NCBI RefSeq assembly: GCF_000772045.1
Contig: NZ_CP009754.1
Span: 7,626,001 to 7,690,000, forward strand
Reading direction: 5' to 3'
DNA from: Streptomyces sp. CCM_MD2014
GTDB lineage: Bacteria; Actinomycetota; Actinomycetes; Streptomycetales; Streptomycetaceae
DNA: 64,000 bases
This document shows positions 8,277 through 17,213 of the stretch, piece after piece. A program made the translations under genes and the position numbers. Below the pieces are notes generated by a model, which saw nothing but the letters and a program-made list of their open reading frames with translations, did no database searches and had not been told where the DNA came from. Position 1 is the stretch's first letter. The number at the start of each line of letters is the position of its first letter.

Positions 8277-8366
8277 GCCGCGGTCGTTCGTGCGGCGGTC
8301 GTTCGCGCGGTGGTCGTTCGTGCCCGGGCCGTTCGTGCGGCGGTCCTTCGTGCTGCGGTCGTTCAT
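8277..8366 (-). repeat. Six-unit 15-bp minisatellite before the methyltransferase gene
   Basis: Six contiguous 15-base units fill exactly 90 bases. In the methyltransferase frame they encode MNDRS, TKDRR, TNGPG, TNDHR, ANDRR and TNDRG, variants of a TNDRR pentapeptide. The frame-preserving length means copy-number changes would not disrupt translation if initiation occurs at 8366. Confidence 0.8.
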
Positions 8367-8448
8367 CGTGTGCCCAGGCTAGCCGAGCCCCGGCTCGGCG
8401 CCGGTCGCGCCCGGCAGGGCGGCGGGGGCCGGAGGCATGATGGGCGGC

Positions 8449-9099
8449 ATGGACGCCGAGCTGTTTCCCCGGGGCCGTACCGAGACCGCACCCGGCGCCG
8501 TGCACGTGCCGGACTGGCTGGCCTCGGAACGGCAGCGCGAGCTGCTGGACGCCTGCCGCGGCTGGGCGCGCCCGCCCGCCGGACTGCGCACGGTGCGCAC
8601 CCCCGGCGGCGGCACCATGACCGCCCGGCAGGTCTGCCTCGGCCGGCACTGGTACCCGTACGGCTACGCACCCACCGCCGTCGACGGCGACGGTGCCCCC
8701 GTCAAGCCGTTCCCGGCATGGCTCGACGGCCTCGCCCGCCGCGCGGTGACCGAGGCGCTCGGCCCCGACGTGCTGTCGCCGGAGCCGTACGACATCGCGC
8801 TGATCAACTTCTACGACGCCGACGCCCGCATGGGCATGCACCGCGACGCGGACGAGCGCTCCGGCGCCCCCGTGGTCTCCCTGAGCCTCGGCGACACCTG
8901 CGTCTTCCGCTTCGGCAACCCCGAGACCCGTGCCCGCCCCCACGACGACATCGAGCTGCGCAGCGGCGACCTGTTCGTCTTCGGCGGCCCGTCCCGGCTC
9001 GCGTACCACGGGGTGCCGAGGGTGCACCCGGGCACCGCGCCGCCCGAGTTGGGGCTCACCGGGCGGCTGAACATCACGCTCCGGGTCAGTGGGCTCTAG
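8449..9099 (+). CDS. AlkB-like 2-oxoglutarate/Fe(II) dioxygenase
   Basis: 216 residues from ATG 8449. The iron ligands are visible as H-x-D in MGMHRDADE (about 126-128) and the distal His in LAYHGVPR (about 187). The 2-oxoglutarate-binding Arg lies in LNITLRV at the C-terminus, and INFYDADARMGMH is typical of AlkB. Members remove methyl lesions from DNA or RNA by oxidation. Alternative ATGs exist at 8437 and 8440; a GGAGG at 8431-8435 is awkwardly close to those and 13 bases from 8449, so the start is uncertain by four residues. The ROK gene follows 37 bases later on the same strand. No Ada-type regulator is adjacent. Confidence 0.88.
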   Translation: MDAELFPRGRTETAPGAVHVPDWLASERQRELLDACRGWARPPAGLRTVRTPGGGTMTARQVCLGRHWYPYGYAPTAVDGDGAPVKPFPAWLDGLARRAVTEALGPDVLSPEPYDIALINFYDADARMGMHRDADERSGAPVVSLSLGDTCVFRFGNPETRARPHDDIELRSGDLFVFGGPSRLAYHGVPRVHPGTAPPELGLTGRLNITLRVSGL

Positions 9100-9136
9100 G
9101 CACCCGCGCGGGACGGATCATGGGAGACTCCCCCTC

Positions 9137-10375
9137 ATGAGCGGCAAGGCGGACCCCCGGGCGGCGGGGGAAGGGACCACCTCGAGGACGCGGCTGGACC
9201 GGGGGCGCGGCGCGCTGGGACCCGCGCTGGAGCTCGTGCACACCGGACGCGCCCCCACCCGGGCCGTCCTCACCGCCGAACTGGGCGTGACCCGGGCCAC
9301 GGCCGGCGCGGTCGCCGCCGAACTGGAGGCGCTCGGCCTGATCCGGGTGGACGCCCGGCCCGGCGCGGCGGCCGGCTCGCAGGGCCGCCCCTCGCACCGC
9401 CTCTCGGTCGCCGAGGACGGGCCCGTCGCCCTCGCCGCCCAGATCCACGCCGACGGCTTCCGCGCCGCCCTGGTCGGTCTCGGCGGCCGGATCGTCGCCA
9501 CCGCGCCCGGCTGCGAGGTCGTCGACGCCGACCCGGCGAAGGTGCTGGGTTCCGTCGTCGAGGCGGGTACGGAGCTCCTGCGGGAGACCGGGCGGCGCTG
9601 CGTCGGCGCCGGGCTCGCCGTGCCGTCCGCCGTCGCGGAACCGGAGGGGCTGGCCCTGAACCCGCTGCACCTGGCGTGGCCCGCGGGCGCGCCCGTGCGG
9701 GAGATCTTCGCGCAGCAGGTGCGTGCCGCCGGGATCGAGGGACCCGCGTTCGCCGCCAACGACGTCAACCTCGCCGCCCTCGCCGAGCACCGCCACGGCG
9801 CCGGACGCGGCGCCCGCGACCTGCTGTGCGTGGCCACCGGCCACCGCGGGGTCGGCGGCGCCCTGGTCCTCGACGGCCGTCTGCACACCGGCAGTTCGGG
9901 ACTCGCCCTGGAGGTCGGCCACCTCGCCGTCAACCCCGAGGGCCGCCCCTGCCACTGCGGCAGCCGCGGCTGCCTGGACGTCGAGACCGACCCGCTGGCC
10001 TTCCTCACGGCGGCCGGGCGCGCACCGGGACCCGAGGTGTCCCTGCTCCAGCAGTCCTACGACCTGATCCGCGAGCACTACGCCGACCCGGCCGTCCGCA
10101 CCGCCGCCGAGACCCTCATCGACCGCCTGGGCCTGGGCCTCGCGGGTCTGGTGAACATCCTCAACCCGGACCGCATCATCCTCGGCGGACTGCACCGGGC
10201 GCTGCTCGACGCCGACCCGGAGCGGCTGCGCGCGGTCGTCGCCGGGCGCAGCCTGTGGGGTCAGAGCGGAGGTGTCCCGATCCTGCCCTGCGGGCTGGAC
10301 CACAACAGTCTGGTCGGCGCCGCCGAGCTGGCCTGGCAGCCGGTCCTGGACGACCCGCTGGGCGTACCGGCGTAG
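9137..10375 (+). CDS. ROK-family transcriptional regulator/sugar kinase-like
   Basis: 412 residues from ATG 9137, preceded by GGGAG ten bases upstream. The N-terminus (about 25-75) is a winged helix-turn-helix with APTRAVLTAELGVTRATAGAVAAEL. The remainder is a ROK domain with the zinc-binding CHCGSRGCLDVE (about 274-285) and late NPDRIILGG. The HTH marks it as a NagC/Mlc-type repressor rather than a free glucokinase. The usual N-terminal ATP-site phrase is weak, which fits a regulator. Effector and targets are unknown; the neighbouring genes are not sugar genes. Confidence 0.9.
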   Translation: MSGKADPRAAGEGTTSRTRLDRGRGALGPALELVHTGRAPTRAVLTAELGVTRATAGAVAAELEALGLIRVDARPGAAAGSQGRPSHRLSVAEDGPVALAAQIHADGFRAALVGLGGRIVATAPGCEVVDADPAKVLGSVVEAGTELLRETGRRCVGAGLAVPSAVAEPEGLALNPLHLAWPAGAPVREIFAQQVRAAGIEGPAFAANDVNLAALAEHRHGAGRGARDLLCVATGHRGVGGALVLDGRLHTGSSGLALEVGHLAVNPEGRPCHCGSRGCLDVETDPLAFLTAAGRAPGPEVSLLQQSYDLIREHYADPAVRTAAETLIDRLGLGLAGLVNILNPDRIILGGLHRALLDADPERLRAVVAGRSLWGQSGGVPILPCGLDHNSLVGAAELAWQPVLDDPLGVPA

Positions 10376-10388
10376 CACGCCGTGCGCC

Positions 10389-10787
10389 TCAGGCGGCGGG
10401 CCCGTCGCCCCCGCTCGGGGCGTGGCCGAGGTCGACGACGCAGAAGATGTTGTCGTCCGGGTCTGCCAGGACGACGAAGTCGGGATCGGGCGGGTACAGG
10501 TCCCACTCGACGGCCCGCGCCCCGAGGCCGATCAGCCGCCGCACCTGCGCCTGCTGCTCCTCGGCCGAGTCCGTGTACAGGTCGAGATGGAGCCGGGGCC
10601 GGGGTTCGGGCGGGGAGTCGCTGCGCATCAGACCGAGGGCGTGCCCGGAACCGTCGGCGTACTCCAGCGTGCGCCAGGTCTCGCTGCTCCACTCCTCCGC
10701 GGCGACCAGGGGCAGCGCCTGCGTCCAGAAGGCGACGGCGCGGGCGAGGTCGGTGACACCGATGACGGGGATTCCGAGTCTCAGCAT
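10389..10787 (-). CDS. VOC-superfamily (glyoxalase/bleomycin-resistance fold) protein
   Basis: 132 residues beginning MLRLGIPVIGV. It has the beta-alpha-beta-beta-beta pattern of a vicinal oxygen chelate domain: IPVIGVTDLARAVAFWTQAL at the start and FVVLADPDDNIFCVVD near the end, as in many small glyoxalase-like proteins. A His (LHLDLY, about 80) and a late acidic residue could be metal ligands. It is the last gene of the minus-strand cassette; its start overlaps the end of the tautomerase gene by seven bases, so translation is probably coupled. Substrate unknown. Confidence 0.85.
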   Translation of the reverse strand: MLRLGIPVIGVTDLARAVAFWTQALPLVAAEEWSSETWRTLEYADGSGHALGLMRSDSPPEPRPRLHLDLYTDSAEEQQAQVRRLIGLGARAVEWDLYPPDPDFVVLADPDDNIFCVVDLGHAPSGGDGPAA

Positions 10788-11179
10788 GATCCCGACCCTA
10801 CGTACTGCGCGCGCCCGTTGCCCAGCGACCAGTCGGCTGAGGTGTTCTCGGTCAGCGTGACGAAGACGTTGCCGGGGTCCGTGCCCGCGTACTCCTCGGC
10901 GAGCTGGGCGATGCGGCGGTACAGCGCCTGCTTCCGGCCGGTCGTCCGCCCCTCCCGCAGCGCGATCGCCACGAAGACGATGCCCTCGTCCCGGCGCACG
11001 CCGAGGTAGCCGTCGTAGCGCAGGGTGCGGCGGGCGGGGTCGTGGGCGGTCAGGACCTGGAAGCGGTCGTCGGGCGGAATGCCGAGCGTCTCGACCAGGG
11101 CGTCGTGGACGGCCTGCCCGAGGGCGTCGAGACGGTCGTCGTCGGCGCCGCCGTACGCGTCGATACGGACGAAGGGCAT
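10781..11179 (-). CDS. Tautomerase-superfamily protein with N-terminal proline
   Basis: 132 residues, MPFVRIDAYGG at the start. After Met removal the amino-terminal Pro is the catalytic base of the 4-oxalocrotonate tautomerase superfamily. The length fits the longer fused-subunit branch, and there is a second half-like segment (EGIVFVAIALREGRT). Members catalyse keto-enol tautomerisation or dehalogenation of small carboxylates. The strong ribosome site GGAGGAGAG lies a few bases before the ATG. It sits in one operon with TetR, DUF4865, phosphotriesterase-like and VOC genes; a divergent relative is at 41652-42077. Confidence 0.82.
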   Translation of the reverse strand: MPFVRIDAYGGADDDRLDALGQAVHDALVETLGIPPDDRFQVLTAHDPARRTLRYDGYLGVRRDEGIVFVAIALREGRTTGRKQALYRRIAQLAEEYAGTDPGNVFVTLTENTSADWSLGNGRAQYVGSGSC

Positions 11180-11229
11180 GAACTCTCCTCCTGTCGGGTG
11201 GGGCCGGGACGGGGCCGCTAAGGGGGGTG

Positions 11230-12138
11230 TCAGCGCCACTCGACGGCGAACGCCCGTGCCGGGTTCTCGGTGAGGATCCGCCGCACCAGCTCCTCGCCCA
11301 CGGCGAGCGCCAGCCGGGGGGCCACACGGCGCAGCAGGTACGGCATCCCCGGACCGCCGTCCACCGAGCGGGCGGCAGCGGTCGTCGTGTCGCCGCCGAG
11401 CAGCAGCCGGTCGCCGAACCCCGCCTCGGCGAGTTCCCGCACGGCCTCCGGCATCCGCCAGTCGGTGGCGTGATGCGCCCGCGACGGCCCGTCGAAGGCC
11501 AGCCAGCAGCCCGACCCGGCGGCCTGCCGGTGCACCACGGCGTCGGGGGAGCGGTTGAGGTGGCCGAGGACCACCCGGCCGGGCGGCACGCCCCACTCGC
11601 CGCACAGCGACTCCAGTACGTCCAGGGCGGCGGTGCCCAGCTCCAGGTGCACCGCGATCGGCGCCCCCGTCGCGTGGTGCGCCTCGGCCGCCGCCGCCAG
11701 CGTCCACCGCGCGTGCGCGTCGAGCCCGTGGAAACCGCCGGCCACCTTGATCAGCCCGGCGCGCACGCCCGACGTCCCGATGCCCCGCGTCAGTTCGGCG
11801 ACGAAGACCCCGGCGGCCCGGCCCCGCAGCGCCGCGAGCGTGTCCTCGTCGTAGTGGACGTCCTGGTGGAGTCCCGTCGCGGCCACCACGTGCACGCCGG
11901 TGGCCCGGGACAGGCCCGGCAGATCGGCGGCCCGCCGGCCCAGTCCGTACGGCGTCCACTGCACCACCGCGCCGCCGCCCCGTTCACGGAACGCGGCCAG
12001 CTCCGCCCGGGCCGCCGCCGCGTCGTCGAGTTCCTGGCCGGGCAGCCGGGGACTGGCGAAGAACAGATGGTCGTGCGCGTCGCACACGCCCAACTCCTCA
12101 CCGGGCACGTCCCCGAGGACCGTACGGACGGCGCTCAC
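11230..12138 (-). CDS. Phosphotriesterase-family metallohydrolase
   Basis: 302 residues from GTG 12138, whose GTGA overlaps the stop of the DUF4865 gene. An amidohydrolase-fold metal site is visible: HxH in CDAHDHLFF (about 18-25), a candidate bridging Lys in GLIKVAGG, His in AVHLELGT and VVLGHLNRSPD, and the final Asp in LLLGGDTTT. These fit the two-metal site of the phosphotriesterase/lactonase group. Most natural members hydrolyse lactones or phosphate esters rather than pesticides. Grouping with a tautomerase and a VOC protein suggests stepwise breakdown of a small organic acid or lactone, which is inference. Confidence 0.82.
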   Translation of the reverse strand: MSAVRTVLGDVPGEELGVCDAHDHLFFASPRLPGQELDDAAAARAELAAFRERGGGAVVQWTPYGLGRRAADLPGLSRATGVHVVAATGLHQDVHYDEDTLAALRGRAAGVFVAELTRGIGTSGVRAGLIKVAGGFHGLDAHARWTLAAAAEAHHATGAPIAVHLELGTAALDVLESLCGEWGVPPGRVVLGHLNRSPDAVVHRQAAGSGCWLAFDGPSRAHHATDWRMPEAVRELAEAGFGDRLLLGGDTTTAAARSVDGGPGMPYLLRRVAPRLALAVGEELVRRILTENPARAFAVEWR

Positions 12139-12713
12139 CACTGGCGCCCCCTCGGCAGCAGGCCCCGCCCGGGCGCGGAGAGGTGCAGCACCCGGAAGAC
12201 CTCGCCCACGGCCCCGTCCGGCGCCTCGCCCGCGTGGAGCGAGAAGTGCGCCAGCTCCCAGCGCCCGGTGTCCACGACCGCCGCCGCGAGCAGCGCCCCG
12301 TCCACGGCCGCCAGCCGCCCGGTCTCCCGCACCGCCCCCGCCGCGACCTCCGACAGCGGCACCCCGTCCGGCACCGGCCGCCGCCGCAGGACCGCCACCC
12401 GCGCGGGCGAGCCGGCGGCACCGCCCTCCTCGTACGCCAGGCCCGTCCACTGCCGGACCGAGGGCCGGCCGAAGTCGTCGGTGGGCCGCTGGAAGGCACC
12501 TTCCCAGAGGAAGGAGTTCATGCCCTCCACGGTGTGCCACAGGTAGAACGGCGCGTACCGGTTGACCGGCGAGCCGTCCTTCCCGCGCTCGCGGATCAGA
12601 TACGCCTTGAGGCCGAGCCCTGGCCAGTCGTCCAGCAGGTGCCCGGTACGGGCCACGCGCTCCCTGATGACGTCCATCGAGTAGTCGGCGGGCAGAGTGA
12701 AGCCGTACTGCAT
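12135..12713 (-). CDS. DUF4865-like protein, function unknown
   Basis: 192 residues beginning MQYGFTLPADYSMDVIRERV, a start I associate with the DUF4865 family found beside TetR and tautomerase genes in actinobacteria. Aromatic motifs APFYLWHTVEGMN and LWEGAFQRPTDDFGRP are the most distinctive parts; no catalytic signature is recognisable. A GTG at 12722 with GGAGG twelve bases further upstream is an alternative start adding three residues. Its stop overlaps the next gene by four bases, so translation is likely coupled. Confidence 0.75.
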   Translation of the reverse strand: MQYGFTLPADYSMDVIRERVARTGHLLDDWPGLGLKAYLIRERGKDGSPVNRYAPFYLWHTVEGMNSFLWEGAFQRPTDDFGRPSVRQWTGLAYEEGGAAGSPARVAVLRRRPVPDGVPLSEVAAGAVRETGRLAAVDGALLAAAVVDTGRWELAHFSLHAGEAPDGAVGEVFRVLHLSAPGRGLLPRGRQW

Positions 12714-12766
12714 GGCATGCACGGGTACGTGAATCCTCCGGTCGGATCGGGTGGGCGTGAAGTCCG

Positions 12767-13339
12767 CTACCGCGTGCGGGTGTGCGACGGCGCGAGCAGC
12801 GCGAGCAGTCCCCGGACCCCCGCGTCGAAGGCGGCGGGCGAGCCGGAGGCGCGGGCCAGGACGTAGCCGCCCTGGACGGTCGCGACGACCGCGGCCGCGA
12901 CCTCCTCGCCGTCCAGCCAGGGCGCGAACTCGCCCTGTTCCCGGCCCTCCTCCACCAGCTGGGCGATCTGCTCGCGGAGCCAGTCGAGGGTCTCGTCCAC
13001 GGGGGCGCGCAGGGCGTCGTCGGCGATCACGTCCGGGTCCATCGTCAGGCGGCCGACCGGACACCCGCGCAGCACGTCGCGCTCGCGCAGCAGATACGCC
13101 TCGATGCGCTCGTACGGCGTGCCCGGCCCGGCGAGCACGGCACCGGCGGCGGCGCGCATCTCCCGGGCCGTGCGCCGGATCGCCGCGAGCGCGAGATCGG
13201 GCTTGCCCTTGAAGTGGTGGTACATGCTGCCCTGCCCGGCCCCGGCCCGCTCGAGGATCGCCTTGGGGCTGGTGCCCACGTACCCGCGCTCCCACAGCAG
13301 CTCGCGCGTGGACTCGATCAGTCGTTCCGAGGTGCTCAT
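12767..13339 (-). CDS. TetR-family repressor, likely controller of the DUF4865 cassette
   Basis: 190 residues. The N-terminal helix-turn-helix (about 8-50: ELLWERGYVGTSPKAILERAGAGQGSMYHHFKGK) is classic TetR, followed by an all-helical ligand domain containing a Cys near residue 90 (RGCPVGRLTMD), similar to the LmrA/YxaF-type C-terminal group. It is the first gene of the five-gene minus-strand set, with 53 bases to the DUF4865 gene. A 19-bp interrupted palindrome lies immediately before its start codon. Autoregulation together with the cassette is the simplest reading. Confidence 0.88.
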   Translation of the reverse strand: MSTSERLIESTRELLWERGYVGTSPKAILERAGAGQGSMYHHFKGKPDLALAAIRRTAREMRAAAGAVLAGPGTPYERIEAYLLRERDVLRGCPVGRLTMDPDVIADDALRAPVDETLDWLREQIAQLVEEGREQGEFAPWLDGEEVAAAVVATVQGGYVLARASGSPAAFDAGVRGLLALLAPSHTRTR

Positions 13340-13343
13340 GCAC

Positions 13344-13362
13344 CTACTGTACATACTAGTAG
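13344..13362. promoter_or_regulatory. Candidate TetR operator
   Basis: CTACT (13344-13348) and AGTAG (13358-13362) form an inverted repeat with a 9-base spacer, inside an unusually AT-rich island directly in front of the tetR ATG at 13339. Position and size fit a TetR autoregulatory site. Confidence 0.5.
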
Positions 13363-13542
13363 TTACAAATCGAGCGGCCGACGCAACCCGGAGAGGCGAA
13401 GCCGGCGGAAGCAGACGCGGACCTCCGGAGTACTCCCCGCGGGGTACGCACACCGCCGCCGGCCGTACGACGACCCGGACCCCCTCCCGGAGCCAGGCTC
13501 GGAAGCGACACAAGGGACATCGCGACCGAGGAGTTGGACGAC

Positions 13543-13827
13543 ATGGAGACCCTGGCACAGTTCGGCGACGGCGGGCCCGGCCCGTGGATCCTGCTCTTCC
13601 CGGTGATCTGGGCACTGGTCATCGGCGGCGGCATCACCCTGCTGCGCCGCACGGTGTGGCGCGGGCGCCGCGGACCCGGACGGCCGGCGACCGTCGCGGA
13701 GAACTCGCCCATCACCGTGCTCGGCCACCGCTTCGCCTCCGGCGAGATCGACGAGGACGAGTACTGGCGCCGGCTGTCCGTGCTGGACGAGCAGTTCGGC
13801 CGGACGGGCAAGGGCGGTGCGGCATGA
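13543..13827 (+). CDS. Small membrane protein with SHOCT domain
   Basis: 94 residues from ATG 13543 (GAGGAG nine bases upstream). One membrane segment (about 13-35, PWILLFPVIWALVIGGGITLL) precedes a cytosolic C-terminus ending in FASGEIDEDEYWRRLSVLDEQF, a SHOCT short C-terminal domain. Its TGA overlaps the ATG of the ABC ATPase gene, so it is translationally coupled to the transporter. SHOCT proteins are thought to aid oligomerisation; a precise role is unknown. Confidence 0.85.
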   Translation: METLAQFGDGGPGPWILLFPVIWALVIGGGITLLRRTVWRGRRGPGRPATVAENSPITVLGHRFASGEIDEDEYWRRLSVLDEQFGRTGKGGAA

Positions 13828-14573
13828 CCACGACGACCGTCACCCGGGCCGCCGCCCGGGTCGTGGACGCCGTGAAGGTGTACGGCGGTGGCGACACCGC
13901 CGTACACGCCCTCGACGGCGTGAGCGTCGACTTCCCGGCCGGCCGCTTCACCGCCATCATGGGACCGTCCGGCTCCGGCAAGTCCACCCTGATGCACTGC
14001 GCCGCCGGACTCGACACGCTCACCTCGGGCACCGCCCGCATCGGCGACACCGACCTGAGCACCCTCGACGACCGTCGGCTCACCCTGCTGCGCCGCGACC
14101 GCGTCGGCTTCGTGTTCCAGGCGTTCAACCTGGTGCCGACGCTGACCGTCGCCGAGAACATCACCCTCCCCCTCGACCTCGCCGGCCGCCGGGGCGACAC
14201 CGAGTGGGTCGACGCGCTGATCGACGTGGTCGGACTGCGCGACCGCCTCCACCACCGGCCCGCCGAACTCTCCGGCGGCCAGCAGCAACGCGTCGCCGTG
14301 GCCCGGGCCTTCGCCGGGCAGCCGGACGTGGTCTTCGCCGACGAGCCCACCGGCAACCTCGACTCCCGCTCCGGCGGCGAGGTGCTCGGCCTCCTCGGCC
14401 GCACCGTGCGGCAGACCCGGCGCACGGTCGTCATGGTCACCCACGACCCCGTCGCCGCCGGCCACGCGGACGAGGTCGTCTTCCTCGCCGACGGACGCCT
14501 CGTCGACCGCATGGACGCGCCGACCGCCGACAAGGTCCTGGACCGGATGAAAGCCTTCGAGGTGCCCTCATGA
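13824..14573 (+). CDS. ABC transporter ATPase, MacB/LolD type
   Basis: 249 residues. Walker A GPSGSGKST (about 47-55), Q-loop FVFQAFNL, signature LSGGQQQRVAVA, Walker B VVFADEPTGNLDS and the switch His in MVTHDP are all intact. The sequence pattern is that of ATPases that partner FtsX/MacB-type permeases in extracting lipoproteins, peptides or drugs from the membrane rather than importing solutes. Its ATGA start and TGA stop overlap the SHOCT gene before it and the permease gene after it, so the three form one operon. Confidence 0.93.
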   Translation: MTTTTVTRAAARVVDAVKVYGGGDTAVHALDGVSVDFPAGRFTAIMGPSGSGKSTLMHCAAGLDTLTSGTARIGDTDLSTLDDRRLTLLRRDRVGFVFQAFNLVPTLTVAENITLPLDLAGRRGDTEWVDALIDVVGLRDRLHHRPAELSGGQQQRVAVARAFAGQPDVVFADEPTGNLDSRSGGEVLGLLGRTVRQTRRTVVMVTHDPVAAGHADEVVFLADGRLVDRMDAPTADKVLDRMKAFEVPS

Positions 14574-17130
14574 ACGCCTCCGTCCGCCTGAGCGTCTCCT
14601 CGCTCAGGGCCCACAAACGCCGCTTCGCCGGGACGTTCCTCGCCGTGGTCCTGGGTGTCGCCTTCCTGGCCGGCACCCTGGTCATGGGCGACACGCTCCG
14701 CGCGAGTTTCGACACCATGTTCGGCAACGCCGCCGGCGGCACCGACGCCGTGGTGCGCAGCGCCGACGCCATCACCACACCGGGCGAGAGCCAGGGCGTA
14801 CGGCAGCCCGTCGGCACCGACCTGGTCCGGACGATCGAGCGGGTTCCCGGCGTCGCCGCCGCGGCCCCCAGCATCCAGGGCGCGGGCCAGCTCGTCGGCG
14901 CGAACGGTGAGCCGATCGGCGGCCAGGGCCCACCCACCCTGGCCGGCAACTGGATCACCGACCCGGAGCTGAACCCGTACCGCCTCGCCGAGGGTCACGC
15001 CCCGCAGAAGTCCGGCGAGGTCGTCGTCAACCGCGGCACCGCCGAGAAGGGCGGCCTGGCGATCGGCGACACCACGACCCTGCGCACCCCCGACCCCGTC
15101 CGCGTCACCGTCGTCGGGCTCGCCACCTTCGGCGGCGAGGACGGCATGGCCCAGGTGACCTACACCGGCATGACCCGGGCCGACGCCGAGAAGTACCTCA
15201 CCGCGCGGCCGGGCAAGGCGGCGAGCATCCAGGTGCGGGCCGGACCGGGCGTCGGCCAGCAGGAACTCGTCGACCGGCTGACCCCCGTACTGCCCAAGGG
15301 CGTCGAGGCCATCACCGGCCAGGAGTCGGCCGCGGAGAACACCGACATGATCTCCAGTCAGTTCCTGACCCTGTTCACGACCTTCCTGCTCGTCTTCTCC
15401 GGCATCGCCCTGCTGGTCGCGACCTTCTCGATCCACAACACCTTCGCCATCGTGGTCGCCCAGCGCACCCGCGAGAACGCGCTGCTGCGCGCCCTCGGCG
15501 CCTCCCGCCGCCAGGTCACCGCCGGCACCCTCGCCGAGGCGGCCGTCGTGGCCGTGACCGCGTCCGCCGCCGGACTCGCGGGCGGCATCGGCATCGCGGC
15601 CGGACTCCAGGCCCTGTTCCCGGCGATCGGCTTCCCGTTCCCCGACGGCGCCCTGGTGATCAGCGCCCTGTCGCTGCTGCTCCCGCTCGCCGTCGGCGTG
15701 GTGGTCTGCCTCGGCTCCGCCCTGCTGCCCGCGGCCCGGGCCGGCCGCACCGCACCGCTGGCCGCGCTGCGGGAGACGGCCGTGGACACCTCCGGCGCCT
15801 CCCGTGCGCGGGCACTCACCGGCACGGCGCTGCTCGCGCTCGCCCTCGCGGTGACGCTCGTGGGGGTCCTGCTCACCCCGTCGGTGTGGCTCGCGGGACT
15901 GGGCGCCGTCCTCACCCTGGCCTCCTTCGTGGTGCTCGGCCCGGTCGCCTCCGCCACCGCCGTGCGGATCCTCGGAGCCCCGCTGAGCCGGCTGCGCGGC
16001 GTCACCGGCGTCCTCGCCCGGCGCAACGCGCTGCGCAGCCCCAAGCGGACGGCGGCCACCGCCGGGGCGCTGATGATCGGCGTGGCGGTCGTGTCGCTGT
16101 TCACGGTGTTCGGCGCCTCGCTCAAGGCGACCATGGACCAGACCGTCTCCCGTTCCTTCGCGGGCGACGTCGCCGTCAGCGCGCCGTCCTTCGGCGCGGG
16201 CGGCAGCGGCCTGAGCCCGCGGCTGGCCGGCGCGGTCCAGGAACTGCCCGAGGTGGACACCGCCGTCGGCCTCGGGCGGGGAGTGGCGGAAGTGGACGGC
16301 GAGGGACGGGCCTTGACCGTCACCGACCCGGTCGCCCTGGACCGCACCTTCGACCTCGCACCGTCCACGGCTCGCTCGGCGACCTCGGCACCGACGGCAT
16401 CGCGGTCACCGCGAGCGAGGCGGACAAGCAGGGGCTGACCACCGGCGACACCACGCGACTCACCTTCACCGACGGGCGCAGCGGAACCTTCACCGTCCGC
16501 GCGGTCTACGGAGAGTCCGAACTCGCCGGCGACTACGTCATCACCCGCGCGGCCTGGGCCCCGCACCGCACCCAGGACTCCGACACCCTGGTCGCCGTCG
16601 CCTTCGAGGACGGCGTGGACGTGGACGCGGGCAAGGCGGCGGTCGAGCAGGTCGCGGGCCGGTTCGGCAACCCCGAGGTGCAGACCCGCGCCGAGTACGC
16701 CGAGTCCTCGGCGGGCGGCATCGACATGATGCTGACGCTCGTCTACGCGCTGCTCGCCCTCGCGGTGCTCATCGCGCTGCTCGGCATCGCCAACACCCTC
16801 ACCCTGGCGGTGCACGAGCGCACCCGCGAACTCGGGCTGCTGCGGGCCGTCGGGCAGACCCGGGCCCAGTTGCGGGCCATGGTCCGCTGGGAGTCCGTCC
16901 TGGTCGCCGCCTTCGGCACGGCCGGCGGGCTCGGTCTCGGCGCCTTCCTCGGCTGGGTCCTCGTAGCGGCCTCCGACGGCGCCTCGGACAGCGCGTTCGC
17001 CTTCACCGTGCCGCCCGTGCGGCTCGCGGTGGTGGCCCTGGTCGGCCTCGCGGCCGGCGCCCTGGCGGGACTGCGCCCGGCCCGGCGGGCCTCCCGTCTG
17101 GACGTACTGCGCGCGGTCGCCGCGGAGTAG
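14570..17130 (+). pseudogene. FtsX-type ABC permease broken by a frameshift
   Basis: Reading from ATG 14570, the frame encodes a MacB/FtsX-like permease (N-terminal membrane helix, periplasmic-type domain, three-helix FtsX domain near residues 260-390, then the start of a second extracytoplasmic domain). Near 16360 it loses homology and stops at 16438 after 622 residues. The sense continues in the next frame (VHGSLGDLGTDGIAV onward) to the stop at 17128-17130, including a second FtsX domain with ERTRELGLLRAVGQTRAQL. Adding one base at about 16358-16366 would restore an 853-residue protein. Either one base was lost in nature or there is a sequence error; the rest of the reading frame shows no decay. 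Confidence 0.85.
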
Positions 17131-17168
17131 CCCGTGCTCGCCCGGTGATCCCCGGGCGAACCCGGCCG

Positions 17169-17213
17169 CCGGTGCGGCACCCGCCCTTCACCCCACGGCG
17201 GGTGCCGCACCGG
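17169..17213 (+). terminator. Perfect 17-bp hairpin after the ABC operon
   Basis: Arms 17169-17185 and 17197-17213 are perfectly complementary with an 11-base loop. The hairpin begins 39 bases after the permease stop, with no U-tract. It is the likely terminator of the SHOCT-ATPase-permease operon. Confidence 0.7.

Noticed and set aside
8262..8366. N-terminal extension of the methyltransferase as genuine protein
   Set aside because: Made of minisatellite units and lacking a ribosome site; kept as a repeat instead.
8277..8366. Possible CRISPR array
   Set aside because: Units are contiguous without spacers and no cas genes are present in the window.
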